Source of the DNA: Flavobacteriaceae bacterium PS02338
GTDB lineage: Bacteria > Bacteroidota > Bacteroidia > Sphingobacteriales > Sphingobacteriaceae
Assembly: GCA_029959615.1 (NCBI GenBank)
Contig: JASCOD010000001.1
Location: forward strand, 434,001-498,000
Length of the DNA: 64,000 nt
Direction of reading: 5' to 3'
Shown in pieces: positions 18,355-26,552 of this stretch. The position numbers were made by a program, and so were the translations under genes. The number at the start of each line of letters is the position of its first letter. The first letter of the stretch is position 1. The notes beneath the pieces are model-generated. The model did no database searches. It had not been told where the DNA came from and saw nothing but the letters and a program-made list of their open reading frames with translations.

Positions 18355-19635
18355 TCAATAATTATATTTATTCTTCCAATTTTGTTTCAGTTTCTCTCTC
18401 ATTTTCTCTTCCGCTGGATTTTTCCCAGGGTCATATAGTTTAGTGCCACTTAGCTTTTCTGGTAGATATTCTTGTTCTTCGAAATTACCATCGTAAGCAT
18501 GTGAGTATTTATAATCCGCACCATATCCAATGTTTTTCATCAACTTTGTAGGTGCATTTCGTAAATGTAAAGGAACTGGTAGATCGCCTGTTTCTTTCAC
18601 CAAAGCTTGCGCATGATTAATTGCCATATAAGATGCATTACTTTTTACTGAAGATGCCATGTAAGTTACACATTGCGAAAGGATAATCCGACTTTCAGGA
18701 AAACCAATTACGTTTACCGCCTGAAAACAATTATTTGCCAATAGCAATGCATTTGGATTGGCATTACCGATATCTTCTGATGCCAGAATCACCAATCTAC
18801 GAGCGATAAACAAAGGGTCTTCACCGCCTTCAATCATTCTTGCTAGCCAATAAACGGCACCATTGGGGTCGCTACCACGGATAGATTTAATGAACGCCGA
18901 AATAATATCATAATGTTGCTCACCTGCCTTATCGTATAGTGCTAAGTTTTGTTGCGCATGAGCGAGTACATTCTCATTTGTCAATTCAATTTTGTCACCA
19001 CCAATGCCATTAATTGCAATTTCTAAAACGTTCAGCAATTTTCTAGCATCCCCACCGCTTAAACGGATTAAAGCTTCGTGTTCCTTAATCTTAATCTTCT
19101 TTTTCGACAGAATTTCATCTTTCGCAATTGCGGTATTTAACAAACCAACTAGTTCCTCTTCTGTTAAGTTTTGAAGGATGTAGACTTGACATCGAGATAG
19201 CAAAGCTGATATGACTTCGAAACTCGGATTTTCGGTAGTTGCGCCAATTAAAGTCACCAAACCGCGTTCTACCGCACCTAGCAAACTGTCTTGTTGCGAC
19301 TTGCTGAAACGATGGATCTCATCTATAAAAAGCACAGGCATGCCCATAAAACCGCCTTTTAATGCGGCTGCTTTATCAATTACCTCCCTAACATCTTTTA
19401 CGCCAGAGTTAATAGCACTTAAGGCAAAAAAAGGTCGGTCTAAGTTTTGAGAAATGATGGTGGCTAAAGTAGTTTTCCCAACGCCTGGAGGTCCCCAGAA
19501 AATCATGGAAGGAATGCGACCACTCTCAATCGCTTTACGCAGCACTGCACCTTCACCCACCAAGTGCTTTTGCCCTACGTATTCATCCAAACTTTTGGGA
19601 CGTAATCTTTCAGCTAATGGTGGAAGGTTTTGCAT
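18355..19635 (-). CDS. rarA: Replication-associated recombination protein A (RarA/MgsA AAA+ ATPase)
   Basis: A 426-residue AAA+ ATPase of the clamp-loader clade that acts at stalled replication forks. Walker A GPPGVGKT (48-55), Walker B IDEIHRF, sensor GATTENPSFEV, and the C-terminal RarA part with GSDPNGAVYWLARMIEGGEDPLFIARRL and YKYSHAYDGNFEEQEYLPE are all present. I chose ATG 19635 (MQNLPPLAERLRP). An in-frame upstream ATG at 19674 would add 13 residues, but these are encoded by the dispersed repeat at 19648-19664 and do not look like RarA. First gene of an operon with the ABC pair. Confidence 0.92.
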   Translation of the reverse strand: MQNLPPLAERLRPKSLDEYVGQKHLVGEGAVLRKAIESGRIPSMIFWGPPGVGKTTLATIISQNLDRPFFALSAINSGVKDVREVIDKAAALKGGFMGMPVLFIDEIHRFSKSQQDSLLGAVERGLVTLIGATTENPSFEVISALLSRCQVYILQNLTEEELVGLLNTAIAKDEILSKKKIKIKEHEALIRLSGGDARKLLNVLEIAINGIGGDKIELTNENVLAHAQQNLALYDKAGEQHYDIISAFIKSIRGSDPNGAVYWLARMIEGGEDPLFIARRLVILASEDIGNANPNALLLANNCFQAVNVIGFPESRIILSQCVTYMASSVKSNASYMAINHAQALVKETGDLPVPLHLRNAPTKLMKNIGYGADYKYSHAYDGNFEEQEYLPEKLSGTKLYDPGKNPAEEKMREKLKQNWKNKYNY

Positions 19636-19647
19636 AGTCTTTTGTTT

Positions 19648-20143
19648 GCCACAGATGCACAGATTTTTATTCATTATATAAAAACCAGAAATCTGAGACG
19701 ATTTACAAAATCAGTCTTTTATAATTCAATCGAGTTTCTCCAAAGTTAACAACAAGTGCTATTTTATTTCTAGAAACTTTCAAGTAATTAATTGCTTGAG
19801 CAATATGTTCATCTGCTATACTGCTTGCACATTTAATTTCCAGAACAATATTATTAAAAACTATAAAATCAGCATAAAACTTATGAGGTAAAATAATGTC
19901 CTTATAATTCACGCAATATTCTTGTTCTCGCTGGTACGAGATATTTCTAGTTTGGAATTCGTATTCAAGCGCGTCTTTATATACAATTTCTGAAAATCCC
20001 GCACCCAGGTTATTATGTACTTCCATACAGAGACCGATAATCTCATATGTCTCCTCTTTCAAAATAAAACTCATAGGCTAGTTTATTTTTACTCTTAGAT
20101 TATTCTAATAAAAACAGACAGTAATTATCTGTGCATCTGTGGC
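19648..20143. mobile_element. Candidate small mobile element: GxxExxY gene between perfect 17-bp inverted repeats
   Basis: GCCACAGATGCACAGAT (19648-19664) and its exact reverse complement (20127-20143) enclose one gene, 19703-20074. The left end lies 12 bp upstream of the rarA start; the right end overlaps the last base of the helicase stop codon. The same repeat occurs elsewhere in the window as short palindromes (4603-4654, 2094-2150). No clear target duplication is seen. Calling the unit mobile is an inference. Confidence 0.5.
19703..20074 (-). CDS. GxxExxY protein (PD-(D/E)XK nuclease-like)
   Basis: A 123-residue protein. The family motif is G26-x2-E29-x2-Y32 in the segment AGFSEIVY. The fold markers of the PD-(D/E)XK superfamily follow: D69 in YADFIVF, E79-x-K81 in LEIK, and Q93-x3-Y97 in AQAINYL. 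All expected catalytic positions are present, so nuclease activity is possible, but the function of this family is not established to my knowledge. The gene stands alone between two convergent-free neighbours and is enclosed by perfect 17-bp inverted repeats, unlike any other gene here. Confidence 0.85.
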   Translation of the reverse strand: MSFILKEETYEIIGLCMEVHNNLGAGFSEIVYKDALEYEFQTRNISYQREQEYCVNYKDIILPHKFYADFIVFNNIVLEIKCASSIADEHIAQAINYLKVSRNKIALVVNFGETRLNYKRLIL

Positions 20144-21354
20144 TAAACCACTTTAGGCTTTTTCTTGAAAAACTTCTTCTTCTTTTTATAAGGTTTCTTT
20201 TCTCCTACGGGCTCATCTTTGGGCGCTTCGCCTAAATGTTCTGGCAAAGGCATTCTATCAATTTGGCGTTCTATTAGCTTTTCGATATTTGCCAAGCGAC
20301 GTTTATCCTTACCATTTACTAAAGTAATTGCAGTACCAGTCGTTGCAGCTCTAGCGGTACGACCAATCCTATGAATGTAATCTTCTGGATCTTGTGGTGC
20401 GTCAAAATTAATCACCAAATCAATTCCAGTAACGTCAATCCCCCGGCTTAAAACATCAGTACCGATTAGCACATTTAGTTTGTCATTCTTGAAATCAAGC
20501 ATGATGGCTTCACGTTCCTTTTGTTCTAAATCGCTATGGAAGGCAGCTGCCTTTAAACCAAGTTTTTTAAACACTTTACCTAGTTCTTTAACCTTTTCCT
20601 TACGACCTGCAAATACGATAATGCGGTTGTAAGTGGCAGATTTTAGCATCTCGGTAAGCAAAGGTACTTTTTGGTCGTCGTGTATCAGATAAACCTGTTG
20701 GTTAATTCCTTCTGCCGGCTTAGAAATAGCGAGGCTGATTTGCTCAGGCTCATTTAAAAGTGTACTCGCTAGTTTTCTAATTTTTGGCGGCATGGTCGCT
20801 GAAAACATTACTGTCTGGCGTTGCTTCGGCAAATAACCTACGATTTTCATAATATCATCGTAAAAGCCCATATCCAACATTCTATCTGCTTCGTCGAGCA
20901 CTAAATGTTCTAACTTATCCATTTTCAGTACGCCAGAAGCCAAATGAGAAATCAACCTACCGGGTGTGGCTATGATGATGTCCACGCCTTCACGCATTGA
21001 ACGTTTTTGTTGTTCATAAGCTACGCCATCTCCGCCACCAAAAACAGTTAACGAACTAATGTTGGTGAAGTAAGAAAGTGCTTCTACCTGTAAATCTATT
21101 TGTTGAGCCAACTCACGCGTTGGTGTTAAAATCAGTACACTATTGTGCCGTTCATGCTTACTCGTAAGCATGTTCATGATAGGCAACAAAAAAGCGCCAG
21201 TTTTACCCGTACCAGTTTGCGCACAAGCAATTAAATCCTTGTTTGCAGTAATTAGAGGGATAGCTTGTTGCTGTATTGGCGTAGCATTTTTGAAGCCCAT
21301 TGCTAGCAGGCCTTCTAAAAGCTCCGCATTAAATCCAAATTCTTTAAAATCCAA
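20143..21354 (-). CDS. DEAD-box RNA helicase, RhlE-like
   Basis: A 403-residue ATP-dependent RNA helicase. Motifs in order: FNAELLEGLLAMGFKNATPIQQQAIP (Q motif), AQTGTGKTGAF (I), PTRELAQQ (Ia), ATPGRL (Ib), DEAD (II), SAT (III), then the second domain with VLIGTDVLSRGIDV (V) and HRIGRTARA (VI). The C-terminus is a basic tail, KKPYKKKKKFFKKKPKVV, typical of RhlE-type helicases of this phylum. It acts in ribosome assembly or RNA decay. The stop codon (plus-strand cta at 20143-20145) shares one base with the inverted repeat next to it. Confidence 0.93.
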   Translation of the reverse strand: MDFKEFGFNAELLEGLLAMGFKNATPIQQQAIPLITANKDLIACAQTGTGKTGAFLLPIMNMLTSKHERHNSVLILTPTRELAQQIDLQVEALSYFTNISSLTVFGGGDGVAYEQQKRSMREGVDIIIATPGRLISHLASGVLKMDKLEHLVLDEADRMLDMGFYDDIMKIVGYLPKQRQTVMFSATMPPKIRKLASTLLNEPEQISLAISKPAEGINQQVYLIHDDQKVPLLTEMLKSATYNRIIVFAGRKEKVKELGKVFKKLGLKAAAFHSDLEQKEREAIMLDFKNDKLNVLIGTDVLSRGIDVTGIDLVINFDAPQDPEDYIHRIGRTARAATTGTAITLVNGKDKRRLANIEKLIERQIDRMPLPEHLGEAPKDEPVGEKKPYKKKKKFFKKKPKVV

Positions 21355-21498
21355 TTGATATTTTTAATAATAGCATAAAAGTATCGTTAAATAGAGGGAA
21401 AAGCAAATTGGACTTGAAAGTGTTCTATTTTCCAAATTCTCACTTATGCTTGATAAACATTAATCATGGGGAAACATTAGCAATTAACAATCTATTTC

Positions 21499-21630
21499 TT
21501 CGACTTCTGTTCGAGGTTTGTTCGACTCTTCTTCGGGAAACCTTCGTATCTGCTTCGGGAAGTGTTCGGGAAAGCTTCGGGAAACGGTCGCCTCCAACAC
21601 GAACAAAAGTCGAACAGCACTCGACTGGAA
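21499..21630. repeat. Twelve-unit 11-bp periodic array (TTCGGGAA-type)
   Basis: Starting at 21499, every 11 nt a unit begins; in all twelve units positions 3-4 are CG. Units 1-8 begin TTCG; units 4, 6, 7 and 8 begin TTCGGGAA (21532, 21554, 21565, 21576). Units 9-12 begin GTCG, CACG, GTCG and CTCG. The remaining seven positions vary. There are no spacers, so it is not a CRISPR array. The period of 11 does not fit codons and is close to one DNA helical turn. Confidence 0.9.
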
Positions 21631-21860
21631 TGTTATCTTTTTCCGATTGCTTCAAAAGCCAAAGATCTACATTAGTAAAAGAAGTGACCTTAAAAGTATA
21701 GCATGACATATGCTATTCAACGCTAGTCTTAGTCACTAATTTAACTCCCTAAATAACAACCGCAAACGTTGCCGAAACGGCATTTTACTTAGAACGTTTC
21801 TAAATTGCCGATTTGTCGTTTTTTTGTAAGTTTTATTCCCCATAAGTTTTCTTATTTAGA

Positions 21861-21868
21861 TACTTTTG
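21861..21868 (+). promoter_or_regulatory. -7 box upstream of sdhCAB
   Basis: TACTTTTG fits TAnnTTTG and ends 28 nt before the sdhC ATG at 21897. I see no TTTG at the expected -33 spacing. Confidence 0.45.
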
Positions 21869-21896
21869 TACACTAAGAATATAAATAAACAATCTA

Positions 21897-22565
21897 ATGA
21901 GTAGTTTAAGTAAAGCTTTTACATCATCTATAGGTAGAAAGTTTGTAATGGGGCTAACGGGTCTTTTCCTGATTTCGTTTCTTATTATCCACGTATCTAT
22001 AAATGCACTAATTTTTTTAAATGACAGTGGAGAAACCTTCAACGTTGCTGCCGATTTTATGGGGCACAACATTGTAATCCGCATTATGGAAGTTGGTTTA
22101 TTCGCAGGAATTATCCTTCACATCGTTCAAGCGATTATGTTAACGTCACAAAACAATGCAGCGAGACCAGAGAAGTATGCCTATAACAAACCTTCGGCTA
22201 ATAGCAAGTGGTACTCACGCAGCATGGGTTTATTGGGTACGTTAATTTTAATGTTTTTGGTTTTACACCTTTATCATTTCTGGTGGCCAACTAAGGTTGC
22301 TGTTTACACACACCAAGAGCATAATACTTTCCAAAACATTGTGATGATTTTCCAAGAACTTTGGGTAGTGGTAGTTTACGTTTTAGGTGTAATTTCTTTA
22401 GGATACCACTTGTTACACGGTTTTCAATCGTCTTTTCAAACGATGGGCTGGAACCACAAAAAATGGACGCCAGTTGTAAAAACTGTAGGTGTATGGTTCT
22501 CTATTATCGTACCTATCATTTTTGCATTAATGCCGATTTCCATCTATTTAGGTTGGATAGGCTAA
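21897..22565 (+). CDS. sdhC: Succinate dehydrogenase cytochrome b subunit (b558 type)
   Basis: A 222-residue membrane anchor with five hydrophobic helices, the length and topology of the single-subunit diheme b558 anchors. The N-terminal KAFTSSIGRKFVMGLTGLFL and the histidines in LHIVQAIML, VLHLYHFWWP and GYHLLHGFQSSFQTMG are the likely heme ligands. It binds heme and exchanges electrons with menaquinone. It opens the sdhCAB operon; sdhA follows after 31 bp. Confidence 0.93.
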   Translation: MSSLSKAFTSSIGRKFVMGLTGLFLISFLIIHVSINALIFLNDSGETFNVAADFMGHNIVIRIMEVGLFAGIILHIVQAIMLTSQNNAARPEKYAYNKPSANSKWYSRSMGLLGTLILMFLVLHLYHFWWPTKVAVYTHQEHNTFQNIVMIFQELWVVVVYVLGVISLGYHLLHGFQSSFQTMGWNHKKWTPVVKTVGVWFSIIVPIIFALMPISIYLGWIG

Positions 22566-22596
22566 ACCGAAACGTTTAATTAAAAAGATTAAGTAA

Positions 22597-24576
22597 ATGT
22601 CGAAATTAAATTCAAATATCCCTGCGGGCGAATTAACCCAAAAGTGGACAAAATATAAATCTTCTGTGCCGTTGGTTAACCCAGCAAACAAAAGAAGCTT
22701 AGAAGTAATTGTAGTAGGTTCTGGCTTAGCGGGTGCGTCTGCTGCAGCTACATTAGCAGAAATGGGCTACAAAGTAAAATGTTTTTGTTTCCAAGATTCA
22801 CCTCGTAGAGCGCACTCTATTGCTGCTCAGGGTGGTATCAACGCTGCAAAAAACTATCAAAATGATGGTGATAGCACTTACCGATTATTCTACGATACCA
22901 TTAAAGGTGGTGATTATAGGGCACGTGAAGCAAACGTACACCGTTTAGCAGAAGTTAGTGCAAACATTATTGACCAATGTGTGGCTCAAGGTGTTCCTTT
23001 GGCTCGTGAATATGGCGGTTTGTTAGATAACCGTTCTTTCGGTGGTACACAGGTACAACGTACTTTTTATGCTGCTGGTCAAACAGGTCAACAGTTGTTA
23101 TTAGGTGCTTACTCTGCTTTAGAGCGTCAGGTAGGTATGGGTAAAGTACAAATGTACACCCGTCACGAAATGCTGGATGTAGTTGTAATTGACGGTAAAG
23201 CTCGTGGTATTATTGCTCGTAACTTGATTACTGGCGAGTTAGAGCGTCACTTCGGTCATGCAGTGGTTTTAGGTACTGGTGGTTACGGAAACGTATTCTA
23301 CTTATCTACCAACGCCATGGGAAGTAACGTTACTGCAGCTTGGAAAGTACACAAAAAAGGTGCTTTCTTCGCTAACCCTTGCTATACGCAAATTCACCCT
23401 ACGTGTATCCCTGTTTCTGGAGACCATCAATCAAAATTAACTTTGATGTCTGAGTCGTTACGTAACGACGGTCGTATTTGGGTTCCTAAAAAGAAAGATG
23501 ATACTCGTAAAGCTTCGGATATTCCTGAAGACGAAAGGGATTACTATTTAGAGCGTCGTTACCCTGCTTTCGGTAACTTGGTACCTCGTGACGTAGCTTC
23601 TCGTGCCGCTAAAGAGCGTTGCGATGCTGGTTACGGTGTAGGTAGTTCTAAATTAGCTGTATACTTAGATTTTAAAGCAAATACAGAACGTTATGGTCGT
23701 ATCGAAGCTTCTAAAGCTGGTAACCATAACCCAGATAAAGAAACTTGTATGCGTTTAGGTACTGCCGTAATTAAAGAAAAGTACGGTAACTTGTTTGATA
23801 TGTATGCGCAAATCACAGGTGAAAATCCTTATGAAACACCAATGCGTATTTACCCAGCGGTACACTATACCATGGGCGGTGTTTGGGTTGACTATGATTT
23901 GATGACGACTATCCCTGGTTTATACTGTACTGGTGAAGCTAACTTCTCTGACCACGGTGCTAACCGTTTAGGTGCATCGGCATTAATGCAAGGTTTGGCA
24001 GATGGTTATTTCGTATTGCCTTACACGATCGGTTCTTATCTATCTAAAGAATTAGCGACTAAGCCAATTCCTTTAGACCACCCTGCGTTTGTAGAAGCAG
24101 AAAATGAGGTTAGAGCAACTATCGATAAATTCTTAAGTATTAACGGAAGCAAATCTGTAGACCATTTCCACAAGAGATTAGGCCACATCATGTGGGAAAA
24201 ATGTGGTATGGCTCGTAACAGAGAGGGCTTAACTCAAGCTATTCAAGAAATTCAAGATTTACGCAGAGAGTTCTGGGCTGATGTTAAAGTTCCAGGTTCG
24301 GCTGATGAATTTAACCCTGAATTAGAAAAAGCACACCGTGTTGCAGATTTTATCGAGTTAGGTGAATTAATGTGTAAAGATGCCCTAAACAGAGAAGAAA
24401 GCTGTGGCGGTCACTTTAGAGAAGAGCACCAAACAGAAGAAGGCGAAGCTAAACGTGATGATGAAAACTATGCATACGTTTCGGCTTGGGAATACAAAGG
24501 CGTAAGCGAATTCGAATTACACAAAGAAGAATTAGTTTACGAAAACATTAAGGTTGCACAAAGAAATTATAAATAG
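22597..24576 (+). CDS. sdhA: Succinate dehydrogenase / fumarate reductase flavoprotein subunit
   Basis: A 659-residue flavoprotein that oxidises succinate to fumarate. The FAD-binding [17 protein letters not shown] (about 37-54) and [18 protein letters not shown], with the histidine that carries covalent FAD, are clear. The catalytic region has [13 protein letters not shown], and [12 protein letters not shown] and [25 protein letters not shown] complete the substrate and FAD site. The length and C-terminus match the epsilonproteobacteria/Bacteroidota b-type enzymes. Eight bases separate it from sdhB. Confidence 0.96.
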   Translation: MSKLNSNIPAGELTQKWTKYKSSVPLVNPANKRSLEVIVVGSGLAGASAAATLAEMGYKVKCFCFQDSPRRAHSIAAQGGINAAKNYQNDGDSTYRLFYDTIKGGDYRAREANVHRLAEVSANIIDQCVAQGVPLAREYGGLLDNRSFGGTQVQRTFYAAGQTGQQLLLGAYSALERQVGMGKVQMYTRHEMLDVVVIDGKARGIIARNLITGELERHFGHAVVLGTGGYGNVFYLSTNAMGSNVTAAWKVHKKGAFFANPCYTQIHPTCIPVSGDHQSKLTLMSESLRNDGRIWVPKKKDDTRKASDIPEDERDYYLERRYPAFGNLVPRDVASRAAKERCDAGYGVGSSKLAVYLDFKANTERYGRIEASKAGNHNPDKETCMRLGTAVIKEKYGNLFDMYAQITGENPYETPMRIYPAVHYTMGGVWVDYDLMTTIPGLYCTGEANFSDHGANRLGASALMQGLADGYFVLPYTIGSYLSKELATKPIPLDHPAFVEAENEVRATIDKFLSINGSKSVDHFHKRLGHIMWEKCGMARNREGLTQAIQEIQDLRREFWADVKVPGSADEFNPELEKAHRVADFIELGELMCKDALNREESCGGHFREEHQTEEGEAKRDDENYAYVSAWEYKGVSEFELHKEELVYENIKVAQRNYK

Positions 24577-24584
24577 TAGCAGAG

Positions 24585-25355
24585 ATGAGTACAGGAAATA
24601 TGAATTTAACGCTACAAATTTGGCGTCAAAAAAATAGCAAATCGGCAGGAAAACTTGTTGATTATAAGCTTTCTGAAATTTCTCCAGACATGTCTTTCTT
24701 AGAGATGTTTGACGTTTTAAACGAACAACTAATTACTAAAGGTGAAGAGCCTGTTGTATTTGACCACGATTGTAGAGAAGGTATCTGCGGTATGTGTTCA
24801 ATGTTCATCAACGGACAACCACACGGACCTAAAGACTTAGTAACGACTTGTCAGTTGCACATGCGTTCGTTCAAAGATGGCGATACGATAGTGGTTGAGC
24901 CTTGGAGAGCAAAAGCATTCCCGGTAATCAAAGATTTAGCGGTAGACCGTTCTGCTTTTGACCGTATCATTGCTTCTGGTGGTTTCGTATCGGTAAATAC
25001 TGGTAACGCACAAGATGCAAACAATTTGCCTATTCCAAAAGCTAAAGCAGATGCTGCTTTCGAAGCTGCTGCTTGTATTGGTTGTGGTGCCTGTGTGGCA
25101 ACTTGTAAAAATGCTTCAGCAATGCTTTTCGTTTCGGCTAAAGTATCTCAGTTGGCTTTATTACCACAGGGACAGCCAGAGCGTTACCGCAGGGTACAAA
25201 GTATGGTAGCTCAAATGGACGAAGAAGGTTTTGGTAACTGCACCAATACCGGTGCTTGCGAAGCTGAATGCCCAAAAGGTATCTCGTTAGAGAACATCGC
25301 TCGTATGAACAGAGATTATTTATCTGCTAAATTCATCAGCGAAGAAGAAGTTTAA
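24585..25355 (+). CDS. sdhB: Succinate dehydrogenase iron-sulfur subunit
   Basis: A 256-residue protein with three cluster sites: [2Fe-2S] in [16 protein letters not shown] with a later cysteine in TTCQLHM; a ferredoxin-type site in [15 protein letters not shown]; and [15 protein letters not shown] near the C-terminus. It passes electrons from the flavoprotein to the b558 anchor. Start at 24585 (MSTGNMN); ATG 24600 is a possible alternative. A terminator follows. Confidence 0.95.
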   Translation: MSTGNMNLTLQIWRQKNSKSAGKLVDYKLSEISPDMSFLEMFDVLNEQLITKGEEPVVFDHDCREGICGMCSMFINGQPHGPKDLVTTCQLHMRSFKDGDTIVVEPWRAKAFPVIKDLAVDRSAFDRIIASGGFVSVNTGNAQDANNLPIPKAKADAAFEAAACIGCGACVATCKNASAMLFVSAKVSQLALLPQGQPERYRRVQSMVAQMDEEGFGNCTNTGACEAECPKGISLENIARMNRDYLSAKFISEEEV

Positions 25356-25377
25356 GTTCAATTTGCATTATAAAAAC

Positions 25378-25413
25378 AAATCCCCAAATCTTTAATTAGG
25401 CTTGGGGATTTTT
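25378..25413 (+). terminator. Terminator of the sdhCAB operon
   Basis: AAATCCCCAA (25378-25387) and TTGGGGATTT (25402-25411) pair perfectly, followed by T's, 23 bp after the sdhB stop. Confidence 0.85.
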
Positions 25414-25428
25414 GGTTTTAATTAAACT

Positions 25429-25463
25429 CTTACCCTCTCTGCCCATAGGGCAGAGAGGGTAAG
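25429..25463. repeat. Perfect 16-bp palindrome, 3-nt loop
   Basis: CTTACCCTCTCTGCCC (25429-25444) and its exact complement (25448-25463) enclose ATA. It lies right after the sdh terminator and lacks a T tract, so it looks like an intergenic repeat rather than a second terminator. Confidence 0.7.
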
Positions 25464-25539
25464 CCAAAACTACTTTTAACAAAAACACTAAAACAATCTC
25501 TCCCTACCTTCGTTTTTAATTAATAAAAAGACATTAATT

Positions 25540-25746
25540 ATGACAAAGCAGACAAAAATATTGAGCGGTGTTTTAGCGGGAGTAGCTTTAGGAGCCGTAG
25601 TAGCGATAGTTTTATCATCAGATAAAAACAGTGATATGAAAGATAAAATTGGAGATTGGTTTTGTGACCTTTTCGACAAATCAAAAGATAAACTAGCAGG
25701 CGTAGCAGATGCTGTGAAAGCACAAGCCGATAGAATAAAAGCATAA
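25540..25746 (+). CDS. YtxH-like small protein
   Basis: A 68-residue protein. One membrane segment (about residues 8-27, LSGVLAGVALGAVVAIVL) is followed by an amphipathic, Lys/Asp-rich helical tail with KSKDKLAGVADAVKAQADRIKA. This is the layout of YtxH / gas-vesicle GvpP-like stress proteins. Function unknown, often linked to general stress. It is transcribed alone. The upstream A-rich stretch ending in TTAATTATG carries no classical Shine-Dalgarno site. Confidence 0.72.
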   Translation: MTKQTKILSGVLAGVALGAVVAIVLSSDKNSDMKDKIGDWFCDLFDKSKDKLAGVADAVKAQADRIKA

Positions 25747-25788
25747 TTTCGTCATTACTAATTGACGATTTGTAAAAGGGCATTTCCG

Positions 25789-25796
25789 TATCTTTG
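25789..25796 (+). promoter_or_regulatory. -7 box directly before the ATG at 25801
   Basis: TATCTTTG fits TAnnTTTG and ends 4 nt before the start codon, so a leaderless message is likely. A TTTG at 25769-25772 is only 16 nt upstream, which is short for a -33 box. Confidence 0.45.
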
Positions 25797-25800
25797 ACAC

Positions 25801-26484
25801 ATGGATATTTACGGAAACGCCCTTTTAGATTTTCACCAAACTGGCAAAGCCGATATTTTATGGCTTCACAATTCTTATGATGAACCTGAAGAAATGCCTA
25901 TCGAGGTTTTCTTTAGAGGCGAGGATGATATGCCAGAAATCGAACTTAAAGCCTTAGGGCTTTGCAAAGGTAAAGTGCTAGATGTTGGCGCTGGCGTAGG
26001 TAGCCATGCTCTTCTGTTAGACCAGAAAAAGATTGATGTAACCGCTATCGGTATTTCTCCAATTGCAGTTCAAATTATGCAAGAGAGAGGTGTGAAAAAT
26101 CCCGAGCTACAGGATTTCTTCCAAGTAAAAGAAAAATACGATACCCTGCTGTTTATGATGAATGGTATAGGTCTTACCGGAACTTTATCTGGTTTTGAAA
26201 ACTTTCTGGAAAGCGCCAAGCAAATACTAAATCCAAAAGGTCAATTACTCTTCGACAGCTCTGATATTTCGTATTTATACGATGATATGCCAATGCCAAC
26301 TAACCAATATTTTGGCGAAATCAGCTACTGCTATGAATATAAAAAGCAAAAAGGGAATTGGTTTAACTGGCTTTACATTGATCCAACCACACTGCAACGT
26401 TTAAGCAGGCAGCATGGATGGAACTGTAAGATTGTTTATGTAGATGAGCAGGACCAGTATTTGGCACAACTTACTCACCCCTAA
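25801..26484 (+). CDS. Class I SAM-dependent methyltransferase
   Basis: A 227-residue protein. The SAM site is VLDVGAGVGSHALLL (about 60-74), with motif II near DTLLFMMNGIGLTG and a post-motif with LNPKGQLLFDSSD. It looks like a small-molecule methyltransferase of unknown target. The last codons (Thr-His-Pro-stop) are encoded in the left arm of a palindromic repeat, so its C-terminus may have been altered by the repeat. A -7 box sits 4 nt before the ATG. Confidence 0.85.
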   Translation: MDIYGNALLDFHQTGKADILWLHNSYDEPEEMPIEVFFRGEDDMPEIELKALGLCKGKVLDVGAGVGSHALLLDQKKIDVTAIGISPIAVQIMQERGVKNPELQDFFQVKEKYDTLLFMMNGIGLTGTLSGFENFLESAKQILNPKGQLLFDSSDISYLYDDMPMPTNQYFGEISYCYEYKKQKGNWFNWLYIDPTTLQRLSRQHGWNCKIVYVDEQDQYLAQLTHP

Positions 26485-26552
26485 ATCCCCCTAAAGAGGA
26501 CTTACCTATCTAAAGAACTATACTTAAAGCCCCCTTTAGGGGGATTTAGGGG
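26478..26552. repeat. Perfect 19-bp inverted repeat between convergent genes
   Basis: CCCCTAAATCCCCCTAAAG (26478-26496) and its exact complement (26534-26552) are 37 nt apart. The left arm contains the stop codon of the methyltransferase; the right arm ends one base before the pepT stop codon at 26553-26555. Probably both a dispersed repeat and a transcription terminator. Confidence 0.85.

Larger units (their letters stand above)
21355..21896. other. Intergenic region of 542 bp upstream of helicase and sdhC
   Basis: It separates the divergent helicase and sdhC genes. It contains the 11-bp periodic array (21499-21630) and a -7 box for sdhC (21861-21868). Several open frames cross the array in different frames, but they overlap each other, lack conserved features and are unlikely to be genes. 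Confidence 0.7.

Noticed and set aside
21499..21630. CRISPR array in the periodic TTCGGGAA region
   Set aside because: Units are 11 bp with no spacers, repeats are imperfect, and no cas genes are nearby.
21408..21709. Three overlapping open frames across the periodic array
   Set aside because: Open in several frames on both strands because of the array's composition; no conserved protein features.
25429..25463. A second terminator of the sdh operon
   Set aside because: The palindrome is perfect but no T tract follows, and a good terminator precedes it at 25378-25413.
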